From Streptomyces sp. WMMC940 (GTDB lineage Bacteria; Actinomycetota; Actinomycetes; Streptomycetales; Streptomycetaceae): DNA of 64,000 nucleotides. Position 1 is the first letter of the stretch. The number at the start of each line of letters is the position of its first letter. This document shows positions 26,142-34,520 of the stretch, piece by piece. The notes beneath the pieces were generated by a model. It did not search any database, was not told where the DNA came from, and saw only the letters and a program-made list of their open reading frames with translations. Position numbers and translations under genes: made by a program. Location: the NCBI RefSeq assembly GCF_027460265.1, contig NZ_JAPZBC010000001.1, positions 6,016,001 to 6,080,000 of the forward strand, in the 5' to 3' direction.

Positions 26142-26993
26142 TCAGCTCGTCGGCGCGCCCGCCGTCGCGGGCGTTTCCTCGGCGGCCGGTCCGGTGGCCG
26201 GTTCGGTGGCCGGTTGGGCGGCCGGTTCGGTGGCCGGTTCTGCGGCAGCCGCGGACCGGTCGCGCTTCTCGCGGCGCACGAGGACCACCCAGCCCACCGG
26301 GACACCGGCCGCGAACAGCCACCACTGGACCGCGTACGCCATGTGCGCGCCGATGGAGTCGTGGTCGGGATCCGCGATCAGCTCGGGGGTGCCGCCGGCC
26401 GGCTCGGGGGCGGTCTGCTGCAGGTAGCCGCCGAGCACCGGCCGCCCCAGGCTCCTGGCCTGCTGCTCGCTGTCGATCAGCATGATCTGACGCGGCGGCA
26501 GCCCGCTGAGGTCCTTGATCCCGCTCGCGTCGGTGGTCTCGTCCGCCATGAGCCGGCCCGTGACGGTGACCTCGCCCTTCGGCGCGGGTGGGACGGCGGG
26601 GTAGGCGGTCTGGTCGGCCGCCGCGGGGACCCAGCCCCGGTTGACCAGGACGGCACGGCCGTCGGCGAGGACCAGCGGGGTGAGGACGTGCACCCCGACC
26701 CGCTCGTCGTTGTCGGTGCGGCGGCGCACGACGACCTCGTGGGCGGTGTCGTACGTGCCCGTGGCCGTGGCGTGCCGCCAGTAGTCCGCGCGCGGGACGG
26801 TGTGCCCCGGGGAGGTCAGCTCGGTGACGGGCACCGGCCGTGCGGCGAGGTTGTCCGCGATCAGCTCGTTCTGGGCGACGCGGCGCTCGTGCCGGTGCAG
26901 CTGCCAGTAGCCCAGCTCGACCATCACCGGAATGAGGACGAGGCTGACGAGGGTGAGGATCACCCACTGCCGGGACAACAGGAAGCGGTACAC
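26142..26993 (-). CDS. SURF1-family cytochrome oxidase assembly protein
   Basis: The 283-residue protein starts at GTG 26993 (VYRFLLSRQWVILTLVS) with one N-terminal helix containing GYWQLHRHERR, a periplasmic domain with LVNRGWVPAA, and a second helix (AYAVQWWLFAAGVPVGWVVL) whose QWW motif is typical of SURF1. SURF1 assists heme a insertion into cytochrome c oxidase. A C-terminal tail of about 40 residues is a PATEPA repeat and lies in the cytoplasm. No oxidase genes are seen nearby. Confidence 0.9.
   Translation of the reverse strand: MYRFLLSRQWVILTLVSLVLIPVMVELGYWQLHRHERRVAQNELIADNLAARPVPVTELTSPGHTVPRADYWRHATATGTYDTAHEVVVRRRTDNDERVGVHVLTPLVLADGRAVLVNRGWVPAAADQTAYPAVPPAPKGEVTVTGRLMADETTDASGIKDLSGLPPRQIMLIDSEQQARSLGRPVLGGYLQQTAPEPAGGTPELIADPDHDSIGAHMAYAVQWWLFAAGVPVGWVVLVRREKRDRSAAAAEPATEPAAQPATEPATGPAAEETPATAGAPTS
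26187..26245 (-). repeat. 12-bp tandem repeats within the SURF1 tail
   Basis: The top strand shows about five copies of GTGGCCGGTTCG or close variants. On the coding strand they give ATEP/ATGP/AQP units in the C-terminal tail. Because the unit is 12 bp, changes in copy number would keep the frame. Confidence 0.75.
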
Positions 26994-27106
26994 CCCACGA
27001 CCGTACAACTCGGTCGTGGGGTGTCCGGCGGCAGGGTCCGGGCGTGGCCCGGGAACGTGCCGGCAGGGAGGAGGGGAGCGGGGCGGGCGCCGGGAAGCCG
27101 GCGGGG

Positions 27107-27340
27107 TCACACCTTGTCGACGATGCCCGTCCTCCCCTCGGCGCGGGCGCAGTGCCCGCCGCAGTACCAGTGGCCCTGGACCTCGACGCCCTGGCCGATG
27201 ATCTGGACCCTGCAGTGCTCGCAGATGGGGGCCATCCGGTGGATGGCGCAGGAGAAGCAGTCGAAGACGTGCACCGCGCCCTGCGCGTGCACCTCGAAGG
27301 ACATGCCGTAGTCGTTTCCGCAGACCTCGCAACGTGCCAT
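27107..27340 (-). CDS. Small cysteine-rich zinc-binding protein
   Basis: The 77-residue protein has four metal-ligand pairs: CEVCG near the start, FDCFSCAIH, ICEHC, and YCGGHC near the end, with intervening His. This spacing suggests two zinc-ribbon or LIM-like units. It resembles small actinobacterial proteins sometimes called prokaryotic metallothionein-like, but I cannot assign a function. ATG 27340 is used; an in-frame ATG three codons upstream is an alternative. The gene lies between SURF1 and the exonuclease gene on the same strand. Confidence 0.8.
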   Translation of the reverse strand: MARCEVCGNDYGMSFEVHAQGAVHVFDCFSCAIHRMAPICEHCRVQIIGQGVEVQGHWYCGGHCARAEGRTGIVDKV

Positions 27341-27537
27341 GCGCCGCATGGTCCGGAGGGCGGCGGACCGGAGCAAGGTCCCTCCGGGCGGGTCGGGGCG
27401 GCTGCACCCGACCGGCGCACGCGCCGGGGCGCACCCGACCGGCGCGCGGGCCCGGACGGTGGCGGGCAGCCCGGGCCCGTGCCCATGGAGTCCGCCCGCG
27501 CGAGGGGTCCGGCGGGCCGAGGGCCGCCGGCGGGGCG

Positions 27538-28521
27538 TCACCCCTCGGCCGGCGCGACGTCCCTGAGGAGCTGGGTGAACGCGGCCTCGTCGATGATCGG
27601 CGTCCCGTACGACCTCGCCCGGACCGTCTTCGACGTGGGGGCCTCCGGGTCATTGGTCACCAGGAGGCTCGTCAGCCGGGAGACGCTCGTCGCGACATGG
27701 AGGCCGGCCTCGACGGCACGGTCCTCCAGCAGTTCCCGCTCGACCGAGGTGTCTCCCGAGAAGGCCACCCGCATGCCCTGTATGAGCGGTTTGTCCGCCA
27801 CGTAGCGCCCCGGATTCGGGTAAGGGCACGCCGGTCGCTTGCGTGACGGGCGCCAGCCGTTCGGCCGGTACGAGGACCTCGACGCCTGACGGCCGATCCG
27901 CGGCGCGGAGGGTGCCGTGGACCACTCCGTGAGCGGACGGCACTCCAGCACCGGCAGCCGCACTCCCCGCTCGGCGGCCGTGTGCAGACTCGGCCGGAAC
28001 GCCTCCGCCAGCACCCGCGCGTCGTCCAGGGCGTTGTGCGCATGGCGCTGGACGACGCCGAAATGCGCCGCGAGCGACTCCAGCTTGTGGTTGGGCAGGG
28101 GCAGTGACAGTTCCTTGGACAGCGCGATCGTGCACAGCCGCTGGCGCACGGGTGCGACGTGCTCCGCCCGCGCGTACTCCCTGGCGATCATGGACCAGTC
28201 GAAGACGGCGTTGTGCGCGACGAGCACCCGGCCGTCCAGCCGGTGCGCGAATTCCTGGGCGATGTCCCCGAAGAGGGGCGCGCCCTCCAGCATGTCGCTC
28301 GTCAGTCCGTGGATCCACACCGGACCGGGATCCCGCTCGGGGTTGACCAGGGAGTACCAGTGGTCCTCGACGTTTCCCTGTGCGTCCAGGCGGTAGACGG
28401 CAGCCGACACTATCCGGTCGTCACGGGCGAGTCCGGTGGTCTCCACGTCGACGACCGCGTACCCCTGCGGATACGCGGCCGGCCACGCTGCTGCTGTCGT
28501 ACGGTCGTCGAGCATGGTCAC
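27538..28521 (-). CDS. DEDDh 3'-5' exonuclease with C-terminal BRCT-like domain
   Basis: The 327-residue protein has the DnaQ-type ExoI motif VVDVETTGL (about residues 23-31), ExoII around LVAHNAVFDWSMI, and the ExoIII motif HNALDDARVLAEAF with the DEDDh histidine. A basic linker (about residues 205-240) leads to a C-terminal segment (IQGMRVAFSG, then LVTNDPEAPTSKTVRA) that resembles a BRCT domain. It may trim DNA in repair or act as a proofreading-like nuclease. GTG 28521 or ATG 28515 may be the start. Confidence 0.88.
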   Translation of the reverse strand: MTMLDDRTTAAAWPAAYPQGYAVVDVETTGLARDDRIVSAAVYRLDAQGNVEDHWYSLVNPERDPGPVWIHGLTSDMLEGAPLFGDIAQEFAHRLDGRVLVAHNAVFDWSMIAREYARAEHVAPVRQRLCTIALSKELSLPLPNHKLESLAAHFGVVQRHAHNALDDARVLAEAFRPSLHTAAERGVRLPVLECRPLTEWSTAPSAPRIGRQASRSSYRPNGWRPSRKRPACPYPNPGRYVADKPLIQGMRVAFSGDTSVERELLEDRAVEAGLHVATSVSRLTSLLVTNDPEAPTSKTVRARSYGTPIIDEAAFTQLLRDVAPAEG

Positions 28522-28716
28522 AGAGCTTACGGGCCGCCACTGACACGGAGGCTCCGGCCCGTGTGCGCCGGGGCCCGGTGACCGCCGGCGGGGCGCACGC
28601 CTGGGGCCCCGTCAGGCCCGCACGGGAGCGGTGGAATTCACCACGACCGACTGGTGCGGATCTTGCCGGATACGTCCGGAATTCCCTGACGAGGCGGTGC
28701 GCGGCCCGCTCGGGCC

Positions 28717-29343
28717 TCAGGTGTTCCCCTGGGCCAGCAGGGACTTGACCAGTGCCCGCAGGGACGCGGCGAACAGCCGCTCCGGGTCCGCGGGGCGCGC
28801 CAGCGCACGCGCCAGGGCCGGGTCCTTCCTCGCGCTCACGGTCTTCCCCGGCCGCCCCCGCACGGGTGTCTCCGCGGGCGCCAGCTCGCGCGCGCACTCG
28901 ACCAGGACGAAGCCGACCACCTGGAACTGCACCGCGCGGACCGCCTCGGCGGCCCGCGCTCCCCGCAGTCCGGCGGTGTGCACCTCGCGGACGAGCGCGC
29001 GTTGCGCGGGCAGGAACACCCGCTCCGTCAGGCCGCGTTCATGGACCATGGCGATCAGATGGGGCCGGGCGTGCAGTTCGTCCCGCAGCCGGCGGGCGAC
29101 CGAGACGATCCGGGTGGCCGGGGTGCGGCCGGTCGGCTGTATCGCCCCCATCTCCTCCACCGTCCGGTCCACGAGCGCGTCGAGCAGCGACTCGCGATTG
29201 CCGATGTGCCAGTAGATGGACGTCACGGCCGTACCGAGCCGGGCGGCGAGCCCCCGCATGGTGAGTGCGTCGGGACCGTGCTGTTTCACGAGGTCGTCCG
29301 CCGCCTCCAGCACCTGCTCGCGGGTCAGTACGGTACGTGACAT
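28717..29343 (-). CDS. TetR-family transcriptional regulator
   Basis: The 208-residue protein has the TetR helix-turn-helix at residues 5-50 (TREQVLEAADDLV, then LTMRGLAARLGTAVTSIYWH), followed by an all-helical ligand domain with the TetR_C pattern. ATG 29343 begins MSRTVLTREQ. No strict operator palindrome was found by eye. The divergent neighbour is the VIT-type transporter gene at 29514, which is a candidate target. The ligand is unknown. Confidence 0.9.
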   Translation of the reverse strand: MSRTVLTREQVLEAADDLVKQHGPDALTMRGLAARLGTAVTSIYWHIGNRESLLDALVDRTVEEMGAIQPTGRTPATRIVSVARRLRDELHARPHLIAMVHERGLTERVFLPAQRALVREVHTAGLRGARAAEAVRAVQFQVVGFVLVECARELAPAETPVRGRPGKTVSARKDPALARALARPADPERLFAASLRALVKSLLAQGNT

Positions 29344-29513
29344 GAAACCCCTATCTCCGGTCGACTCCGTTGTGGAGAAGCCTCCTTGATCTCCATCGGT
29401 ACTCGGTGTAACCACGTTACAGGCGTGGCCGTGCGGCATCCCGTGCCCCGGCCCCGTCCCCGGTGCCGTGTGGCGGCTGTGTCAGCGGCCGCGCGGGTGA
29501 GACCCTCCCTGGC

Positions 29514-30227
29514 GTGACGCAACCGACACCCCACCACGAGCCCCACGGCACGTCCATGGGCACCCGTCTCAACTGGCTCCGCGCCGCGGTCCTCGGAGCC
29601 AACGACGGCATCGTGTCGACCGCGGGCCTCGTGGTCGGCGTGGCCGGTGCGACGAGCGCCCGCGCGGCGCTGCTGACCGCCGGACTCGCCGGACTGCTCG
29701 CCGGATCCATGTCGATGGCCGCGGGCGAGTACGTCTCGGTCTCGACCCAGCGCGACTCGGAGAAGGCGGCGCTGGCCCTAGAGAGGCTGGAGCTCAGCGA
29801 ACAGCCCGCGGCCGAACTCGACGAACTGACCGCCCTGCTGGTGGCCCGCGGCCTCTCCCGCGAGGTCGCCCGCGCGGCGGCGGAGCAGCTCACCGCACGC
29901 GACGCGCTCCGCGCCCACGCCCGGGTCGAGCTCGGCATCAACCCCGACGAGCTCGCCAACCCCTGGCACGCGGCCGGCGCCAGCTTCCTGGCCTTCACCG
30001 TCGGCGCCCTGCTGCCCCTGCTGGCCATCGTCCTGCCGTCGTCCACCGCCCGGCTGCCGGTGACGGTCGTGTCGGTGCTGCTCGCCCTCGCCTTCACCGG
30101 CTGGTGGAGCGCCCGCCTCGGCGCGGCACCGGCCGGGCGGGCGATGGTGCGCAACGTGTGCGGGGGCGCGCTGGCGATGGGGGTCACGTACGCGGCGGGC
30201 TCGCTGCTGGGGGCCGCGGGGATCTGA
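29514..30227 (+). CDS. VIT1/CCC1-family iron/manganese transporter
   Basis: The 237-residue protein starts at GTG 29514. It has LGANDGIVSTAGLVVGVAGA and the segment SMSMAAGEYVSVSTQRDSE, which are hallmarks of the VIT1/CCC1 family, a charged cytoplasmic region of about 80 residues with acid clusters (metal-binding domain), and three more C-terminal helices. The family exports Fe2+ or Mn2+ from the cytoplasm. It is divergent from a TetR gene that may control it. Confidence 0.88.
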   Translation: MTQPTPHHEPHGTSMGTRLNWLRAAVLGANDGIVSTAGLVVGVAGATSARAALLTAGLAGLLAGSMSMAAGEYVSVSTQRDSEKAALALERLELSEQPAAELDELTALLVARGLSREVARAAAEQLTARDALRAHARVELGINPDELANPWHAAGASFLAFTVGALLPLLAIVLPSSTARLPVTVVSVLLALAFTGWWSARLGAAPAGRAMVRNVCGGALAMGVTYAAGSLLGAAGI

Positions 30228-30402
30228 CGCCACCGTCCGGGCAGCGGAGGTGACGCCGCCGCGCCGCACGTCCGCGCGCAACCCTGAGCCGACAGGGGCC
30301 CGCGCAGGCCGCCCGGCGCCCGCCCGGGACGCTCCGGGCCGGCCCGTCCGGTGACACTGCGTCAGCCGGGTCCTGCAGCCGCCGTCCGGCCGCCCATGCC
30401 AA

Positions 30403-30436
30403 GGGCCCGGGCGTGATTCCCACCACGCCCGGGCCC
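30403..30436 (-). terminator. Strong hairpin between the VIT and subtilase genes
   Basis: GGGCCCGGGCGTG (30403-30415) pairs perfectly with CACGCCCGGGCCC (30424-30436) around an 8-base loop. The genes on either side converge (VIT ends at 30227, subtilase at 30497), so it can end transcription from both; it is closest to the minus-strand subtilase. Confidence 0.85.
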
Positions 30437-30496
30437 CTCGTCCGTGCCCACGGCCGCCCGGCGGACGGCGAACCGCCTACCGGCCGACGCGACCGG

Positions 30497-32035
30497 CTAC
30501 CAGCGCACCGCGTCCAGCGCGTCCGCCATGCCGGCTCCGTAGAAGCCGTTCTTGCTCTTGCCGCCCTCGCACACCGCGTCGACCGTGCCGTCGCCGTTGA
30601 TGTCGTACGGGTTGGTGCACGGACGGTCGTCGGCCTGTGCGTACAGGAGCGCCTTCACCCCGGCCGCCGACAGCCTCGGGTGCTTCGACTTGATCAGCGC
30701 GACGACACCCGCGACGTGCGGGGACGCCATGGACGTGCCCGCCTTGTAGTTCCAGGTGTGGCCGCCCCTGAACGTGGTCGAGAGGATCAGCCCGCTGGTG
30801 GCGGGGGCCTCCGGCGGCTGGAGGGCGGTGGAGTCGCCGCCCGGTGCCGCGATGTCCACGATCCCGTTGCCGTAGTTGGAGTAGGACGACTTGAGCCCCT
30901 TGGCCCCGGTCGCCGACACCGTGACCACACCCGGCAGCATGGCCGGGATGTCCGGGCACTCGCGCGGGTTGACGACCCGTGAGACCGGCGTGGTGTCGTT
31001 CGGGCTCGTGGTGTCGGTGACCGCGTCGGAGGCGAGGTCGGTCCGCGAGTTGCCGGCCGAGGCGACGTTCACCACGCCCTTGCGCTCCGCGTACCTGGTG
31101 GCCCGGGTGAGGGTCTCGACCAGGGCCTTCTGGTCATCGTCGGCCTTGCAGTTGTAGAGCCACGGGTCGACGTAGTAGCTGTTGTTGGTCACGTCGGCAC
31201 CGTGGTCCGCGGCCCACATGAAGCCGCAGAGGACCGCCTCGGTGTAGAAGAACCCGTCCGGGTTCGCCACCTTCAGGCTGGACACCTTCACGCCGGGCGC
31301 GACGCCGGTGACGCCGAAGCCGTTCTTCGCGGCGGCGATGGTGCCCGCCACGTGCATCCCGTGGTCGCTCTCGTCCGCCGCCGGACGCCATGCGTCGTTC
31401 TCCGTGACCGGTACGCCGCTCACGCAGTTCGCGGAGGCCCGGCGGTCGAAGTTCGGCGCGATGTCCGGGTGGGTGTCGTCGACACCCGAGTCCAGGACGG
31501 CGACCGTGACCTTGCTGCTGCCCAGCGAGCGCTGGTGGGCCTTGTCGGCCTTGATGGCGGGCAGGTCCCACTGCAGGGGCTCCAGCGGGTCCTGCTCGTC
31601 CGTCGCCCTGGCCGCGGCCGCCTTCGCCTGCGCGGCGGTCAGGGGCTGTTCCGCCTCGATGGCGTCGTCCCGCTGGGGGACCAGCGGGTTGGTGCGCGTG
31701 GCGCCCGCCGAGGCGACGCCCTTCACCGTGCGGATCTGCTTGGCGAAGTCAGGGTTCTGCGAATGGACGACGACGACGCCGATCCGGTCGTAGGCGATCA
31801 CCACCGTGCCGCCGGCCCTCGCGATCGCCCGCTTCACCTTGGCGACGGCCGATCGGCCGCCGTCCACATTGACGACGTACGACAGCTTCGGGCCGTTGGT
31901 CGAGACGGCGGCGGGCGTGTCGTCGGCGGGGGCGGCGGTCGCCGCGCCCGCGGGCAGGAATCCGAGCGAGGCCGTGAGCGCCAGACCCGCGGGCAGTGCT
32001 ATCGCGCGCGTCCGTCTGGGTCGCAGATGAGCCAT
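30497..32035 (-). CDS. Secreted subtilisin-like serine protease (S8)
   Basis: The 512-residue protein has a twin-arginine-free Sec signal peptide of about 35 residues (ALPAGLALTASLGFLPAGAA), an inhibitor-like propeptide, and a catalytic domain with the complete triad: Asp182 in AVLDSGVDDTHPD, His225 in DHGMHVAGT, Ser435 in AGTSMASPH, and oxyanion Asn329 in SAGNS. Six Cys suggest disulphides. It should be secreted and self-processed. The gene is divergent from the DUF485/acetate symporter operon. A homologous subtilase lies at the same place in S. coelicolor, as I recall. Confidence 0.95.
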   Translation of the reverse strand: MAHLRPRRTRAIALPAGLALTASLGFLPAGAATAAPADDTPAAVSTNGPKLSYVVNVDGGRSAVAKVKRAIARAGGTVVIAYDRIGVVVVHSQNPDFAKQIRTVKGVASAGATRTNPLVPQRDDAIEAEQPLTAAQAKAAAARATDEQDPLEPLQWDLPAIKADKAHQRSLGSSKVTVAVLDSGVDDTHPDIAPNFDRRASANCVSGVPVTENDAWRPAADESDHGMHVAGTIAAAKNGFGVTGVAPGVKVSSLKVANPDGFFYTEAVLCGFMWAADHGADVTNNSYYVDPWLYNCKADDDQKALVETLTRATRYAERKGVVNVASAGNSRTDLASDAVTDTTSPNDTTPVSRVVNPRECPDIPAMLPGVVTVSATGAKGLKSSYSNYGNGIVDIAAPGGDSTALQPPEAPATSGLILSTTFRGGHTWNYKAGTSMASPHVAGVVALIKSKHPRLSAAGVKALLYAQADDRPCTNPYDINGDGTVDAVCEGGKSKNGFYGAGMADALDAVRW

Positions 32036-32309
32036 GGGATCTCCACATCATCCGGTTGGCCGCCCAGACACCCCGTGCGTATGGGCGGGTACATGACGAG
32101 TGAAGCTATCGCCGATCATCCTGGCGCATCAACGACTTCGGGAACCCGGTTCCGAGAATCGGGCGGAAAAGCGAGCGCGAATGCGCCCGGAGGTGAACCG
32201 CTCCGCGGTGTGCGCCGTGCCGTTGTCAGAGGAAGGGGCGAGCCGCCCCGCTCCCCGTACCAGACCCCGTCCGTCCATGTCTGCCGCTCCCGCGGCGCGA
32301 GGAGAGTCC

Positions 32310-32675
32310 GTGACCACCGATGCACCGCCGCCCGCCGGGGGCCAGGACCTCGGTCCCGCCCAGCCCACGACCGAAGCGTTCGTCGAGGTGCAGGCGAGCG
32401 CGGAGTTCGCCGAACTGCGCCGCACCTACCGCTCCTTCGCCTTCCCCCTGACCGTCGCCTTCATCGCCTGGTACCTGCTGTACGTCCTGCTGTCCAACTA
32501 CGCGGGCGACTTCATGGGCACCCGGCTCTTCGGCAACGTCAACGTGGCCTTCGCCCTCGGCCTCGCCCAATTCGCCACCACCTTCCTCATCGCCTGGTTC
32601 TACGCGCGGCACGCGGCCGAGAAGCTCGACCCCAGGGCGGATGCGCTCAAGTCCCGTATGGAGGCCGACGCATGA
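32310..32675 (+). CDS. DUF485 membrane protein partner of the acetate symporter
   Basis: The 121-residue protein starts at GTG 32310 after AGGAG. A soluble segment (SAEFAELRRTYRSFAFP) leads into two membrane helices (LTVAFIAWYLLYVLLSNYAG and ALGLAQFATTFLIAWFYARH). DUF485 (YjcH) genes stand directly before actP-type symporters, and here the stop overlaps the symporter start as ATGA. It probably helps assembly or function of the symporter. Confidence 0.9.
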   Translation: MTTDAPPPAGGQDLGPAQPTTEAFVEVQASAEFAELRRTYRSFAFPLTVAFIAWYLLYVLLSNYAGDFMGTRLFGNVNVAFALGLAQFATTFLIAWFYARHAAEKLDPRADALKSRMEADA

Positions 32676-34306
32676 GCAGCACGACACTCCAGGCCGTCCG
32701 GCTCGCGGCGGCGAGCGACGCCGGCGAGCACCGCCCGCTGATCATCACCCTGTTCGCGGCCTTCGTCGTCGCGACGCTCTTCATCACCGTCTGGGCCGGC
32801 CGGCAGACCAAGGACGCCGCCGACTTCTACGCCGGCGGACGCCAGTTCACGGGCTTCCAGAACGGACTCGCCATCTCCGGCGACTACATGTCCGCCGCGT
32901 CCTTCCTCGGCATCGCCGGCGCCATCGCCCTCTTCGGGTACGACGGCTTCCTCTACTCCATCGGCTTCCTCGTCGCCTGGCTGGTCGCCCTGCTGCTCGT
33001 CGCCGAACCGCTGCGCAACTCGGGCCGGTTCACCATGGGCGACGTCCTCGCGTACCGGATGCGGCAGCGGCCGGTGCGCACCGCCGCCGGCACGTCCACG
33101 ATCGTCGTCTCGATCTTCTACCTGCTCGCCCAGATGGCCGGCGCCGGCGTGCTCGTCTCGCTGCTGCTCGGCATCACCAGTGACGCCGGGAAGATCGCCA
33201 TCGTCGGCCTCGTCGGCGTGCTGATGATCCTGTACGTCACCATCGGCGGGATGAAGGGCACCACCTGGGTGCAGATGGTCAAGGCCGTCCTGCTGATCGC
33301 GGGCACCCTGCTCATCACCTTCCTGGTGCTGTGGAAGTTCAACTTCAACATCTCCGACCTGCTCGGCACCGCGGCCGCGCAGAGCGGCAAGGGCGCGGCC
33401 TTCCTGGAGCCGGGCCTCAAGTACGGCGCCACCGGCACCTCCAAGCTGGACTTCCTGTCACTCGGCATCGCCCTGGTGCTCGGCACCGCCGGTCTGCCGC
33501 ACATCCTGATCCGCTTCTACACCGTGCCCACCGCAAGGGCCGCCCGTAAGTCGGTCATCTGGGCCATCGGCATCATCGGCGCGTTCTACCTGATGACGAT
33601 CGCGCTGGGCTTCGGCGCGGCCGCCCTGGTCGGCCCGGAGGAGATCACGGCCTCCAACAAGGCCGGAAACACCGCGGCACCGCTGCTCGCCCTGCACATC
33701 GGCGGCGCGGACTCCGCCGGCGGCGCGGTCCTGCTGGCCGTGATCTCGGCGGTCGCGTTCGCCACCATCCTCGCCGTCGTCGCCGGGCTCACGCTGGCCT
33801 CCTCCTCGTCGTTCGCGCACGACATCTACGCCAACGTCATCCGCAAGGGCCAGGCCACCGAGAAGGAGGAGGTCCGCGCGGCCCGCTGGGCGACCGTCCT
33901 CATCGGCGTCGTCTCCATCGGGCTGGGGGCCATGGCCCGCGATCTGAACGTCGCGGGGCTGGTGGCGCTCGCCTTCGCCGTCGCCGCATCCGCGAACCTG
34001 CCGACGATCCTCTACAGCCTGTTCTGGAAGAGGTTCACGACCTCGGGCGCCCTGTGGTCCATCTACGGCGGTCTGGTCTCGTCGGTGGTGCTCGTGCTGT
34101 TCTCCCCGGTCGTCTCCGGCAAGCCCTCGTCCATGTTCCCCTCGGTGGACTTCGCCTGGTTCCCGCTGGAGAACCCCGGACTCGTCTCCATCCCGCTGGG
34201 CTTCCTGCTCGGCTGGATCGGCTCCCTGCTGTCCGGGGAGGAGCCGGACCGGGGCAAGTACGCGGAGCTGGAGGTCAAGTCCCTCACGGGCGTCGGCGCC
34301 CACTGA
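32672..34306 (+). CDS. actP: Cation/acetate symporter (SSS family)
   Basis: The 544-residue protein has about 13 membrane helices. Features of ActP/DhlC symporters include DFYAGGRQFTGFQNGLAISG and DYMSAASFLGIAG near the N-terminus, and TAGLPHILIRFYTVP in the middle. It takes up acetate or related short carboxylates with Na+ or H+. It is translationally coupled to the DUF485 gene (ATGA at 32672-32675). A 29-bp tandem duplication covers its last codons and the bases after the stop. Confidence 0.9.
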   Translation: MSSTTLQAVRLAAASDAGEHRPLIITLFAAFVVATLFITVWAGRQTKDAADFYAGGRQFTGFQNGLAISGDYMSAASFLGIAGAIALFGYDGFLYSIGFLVAWLVALLLVAEPLRNSGRFTMGDVLAYRMRQRPVRTAAGTSTIVVSIFYLLAQMAGAGVLVSLLLGITSDAGKIAIVGLVGVLMILYVTIGGMKGTTWVQMVKAVLLIAGTLLITFLVLWKFNFNISDLLGTAAAQSGKGAAFLEPGLKYGATGTSKLDFLSLGIALVLGTAGLPHILIRFYTVPTARAARKSVIWAIGIIGAFYLMTIALGFGAAALVGPEEITASNKAGNTAAPLLALHIGGADSAGGAVLLAVISAVAFATILAVVAGLTLASSSSFAHDIYANVIRKGQATEKEEVRAARWATVLIGVVSIGLGAMARDLNVAGLVALAFAVAASANLPTILYSLFWKRFTTSGALWSIYGGLVSSVVLVLFSPVVSGKPSSMFPSVDFAWFPLENPGLVSIPLGFLLGWIGSLLSGEEPDRGKYAELEVKSLTGVGAH

Positions 34307-34341
34307 GGAACCTCACGGGCGCCGGCGTCCGCCGAGGAGGA
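34284..34341 (+). repeat. 29-bp imperfect tandem duplication at the actP 3' end
   Basis: The unit beginning CCTCACGGGCGTCGGCGCCC (34284, inside actP) is repeated from 34313 as CCTCACGGGCGCCGGCGTCC. About six bases differ. The second copy lies after the actP stop and leads into the ribosome site of a tiny ORF. Since 29 is not a multiple of three, the second copy is read in another frame. Confidence 0.75.
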
Positions 34342-34348
34342 GAACGTC

Positions 34349-34375
34349 ATGCGCCCGTACGCGGCCGCGTCGTAG
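34349..34375 (+). CDS. Eight-codon ORF with a strong ribosome site before moaA
   Basis: GAGGAGGAG stands seven bases before ATG 34349, which opens MRPYAAAS and ends TAG 34375 within a long palindrome. It lies between actP and moaA. It may be a leader ORF or chance; no family is known. Confidence 0.3.
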   Translation: MRPYAAAS

Positions 34376-34395
34376 GGTCCTACGACGCGGCCGCG
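34360..34395 (+). terminator. 36-bp palindrome with two NotI sites after actP
   Basis: Arms of 17 perfect bp (34360-34376 and 34379-34395) flank a GT spacer, and each arm contains GCGGCCGC. It follows the actP stop by 54 bases and should form a very stable RNA hairpin that ends actP transcription before moaA. Confidence 0.75.
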
Positions 34396-34520
34396 CCGTA
34401 CCTCGTGGCAAACGGCCCCTGCCGTTGTCGGAGGTCTCGCGTAGGCTCGCCCGTAGGACGAGTTCCTCACTCACGAGACGAGTGCCAGTAAGACTTCCGA
34501 ACACGGGGAGGGGGCCGACA

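Noticed and set aside
31202..34306. 1034-codon plus-strand frame ending with the acetate symporter
   Set aside because: Only the part from 32672 has membrane-protein composition. The upstream part shadows the subtilase and DUF485 genes.
34396..34520. Molybdenum cofactor riboswitch before moaA
   Set aside because: I could not find the conserved Moco motif stems in this 125-base leader.
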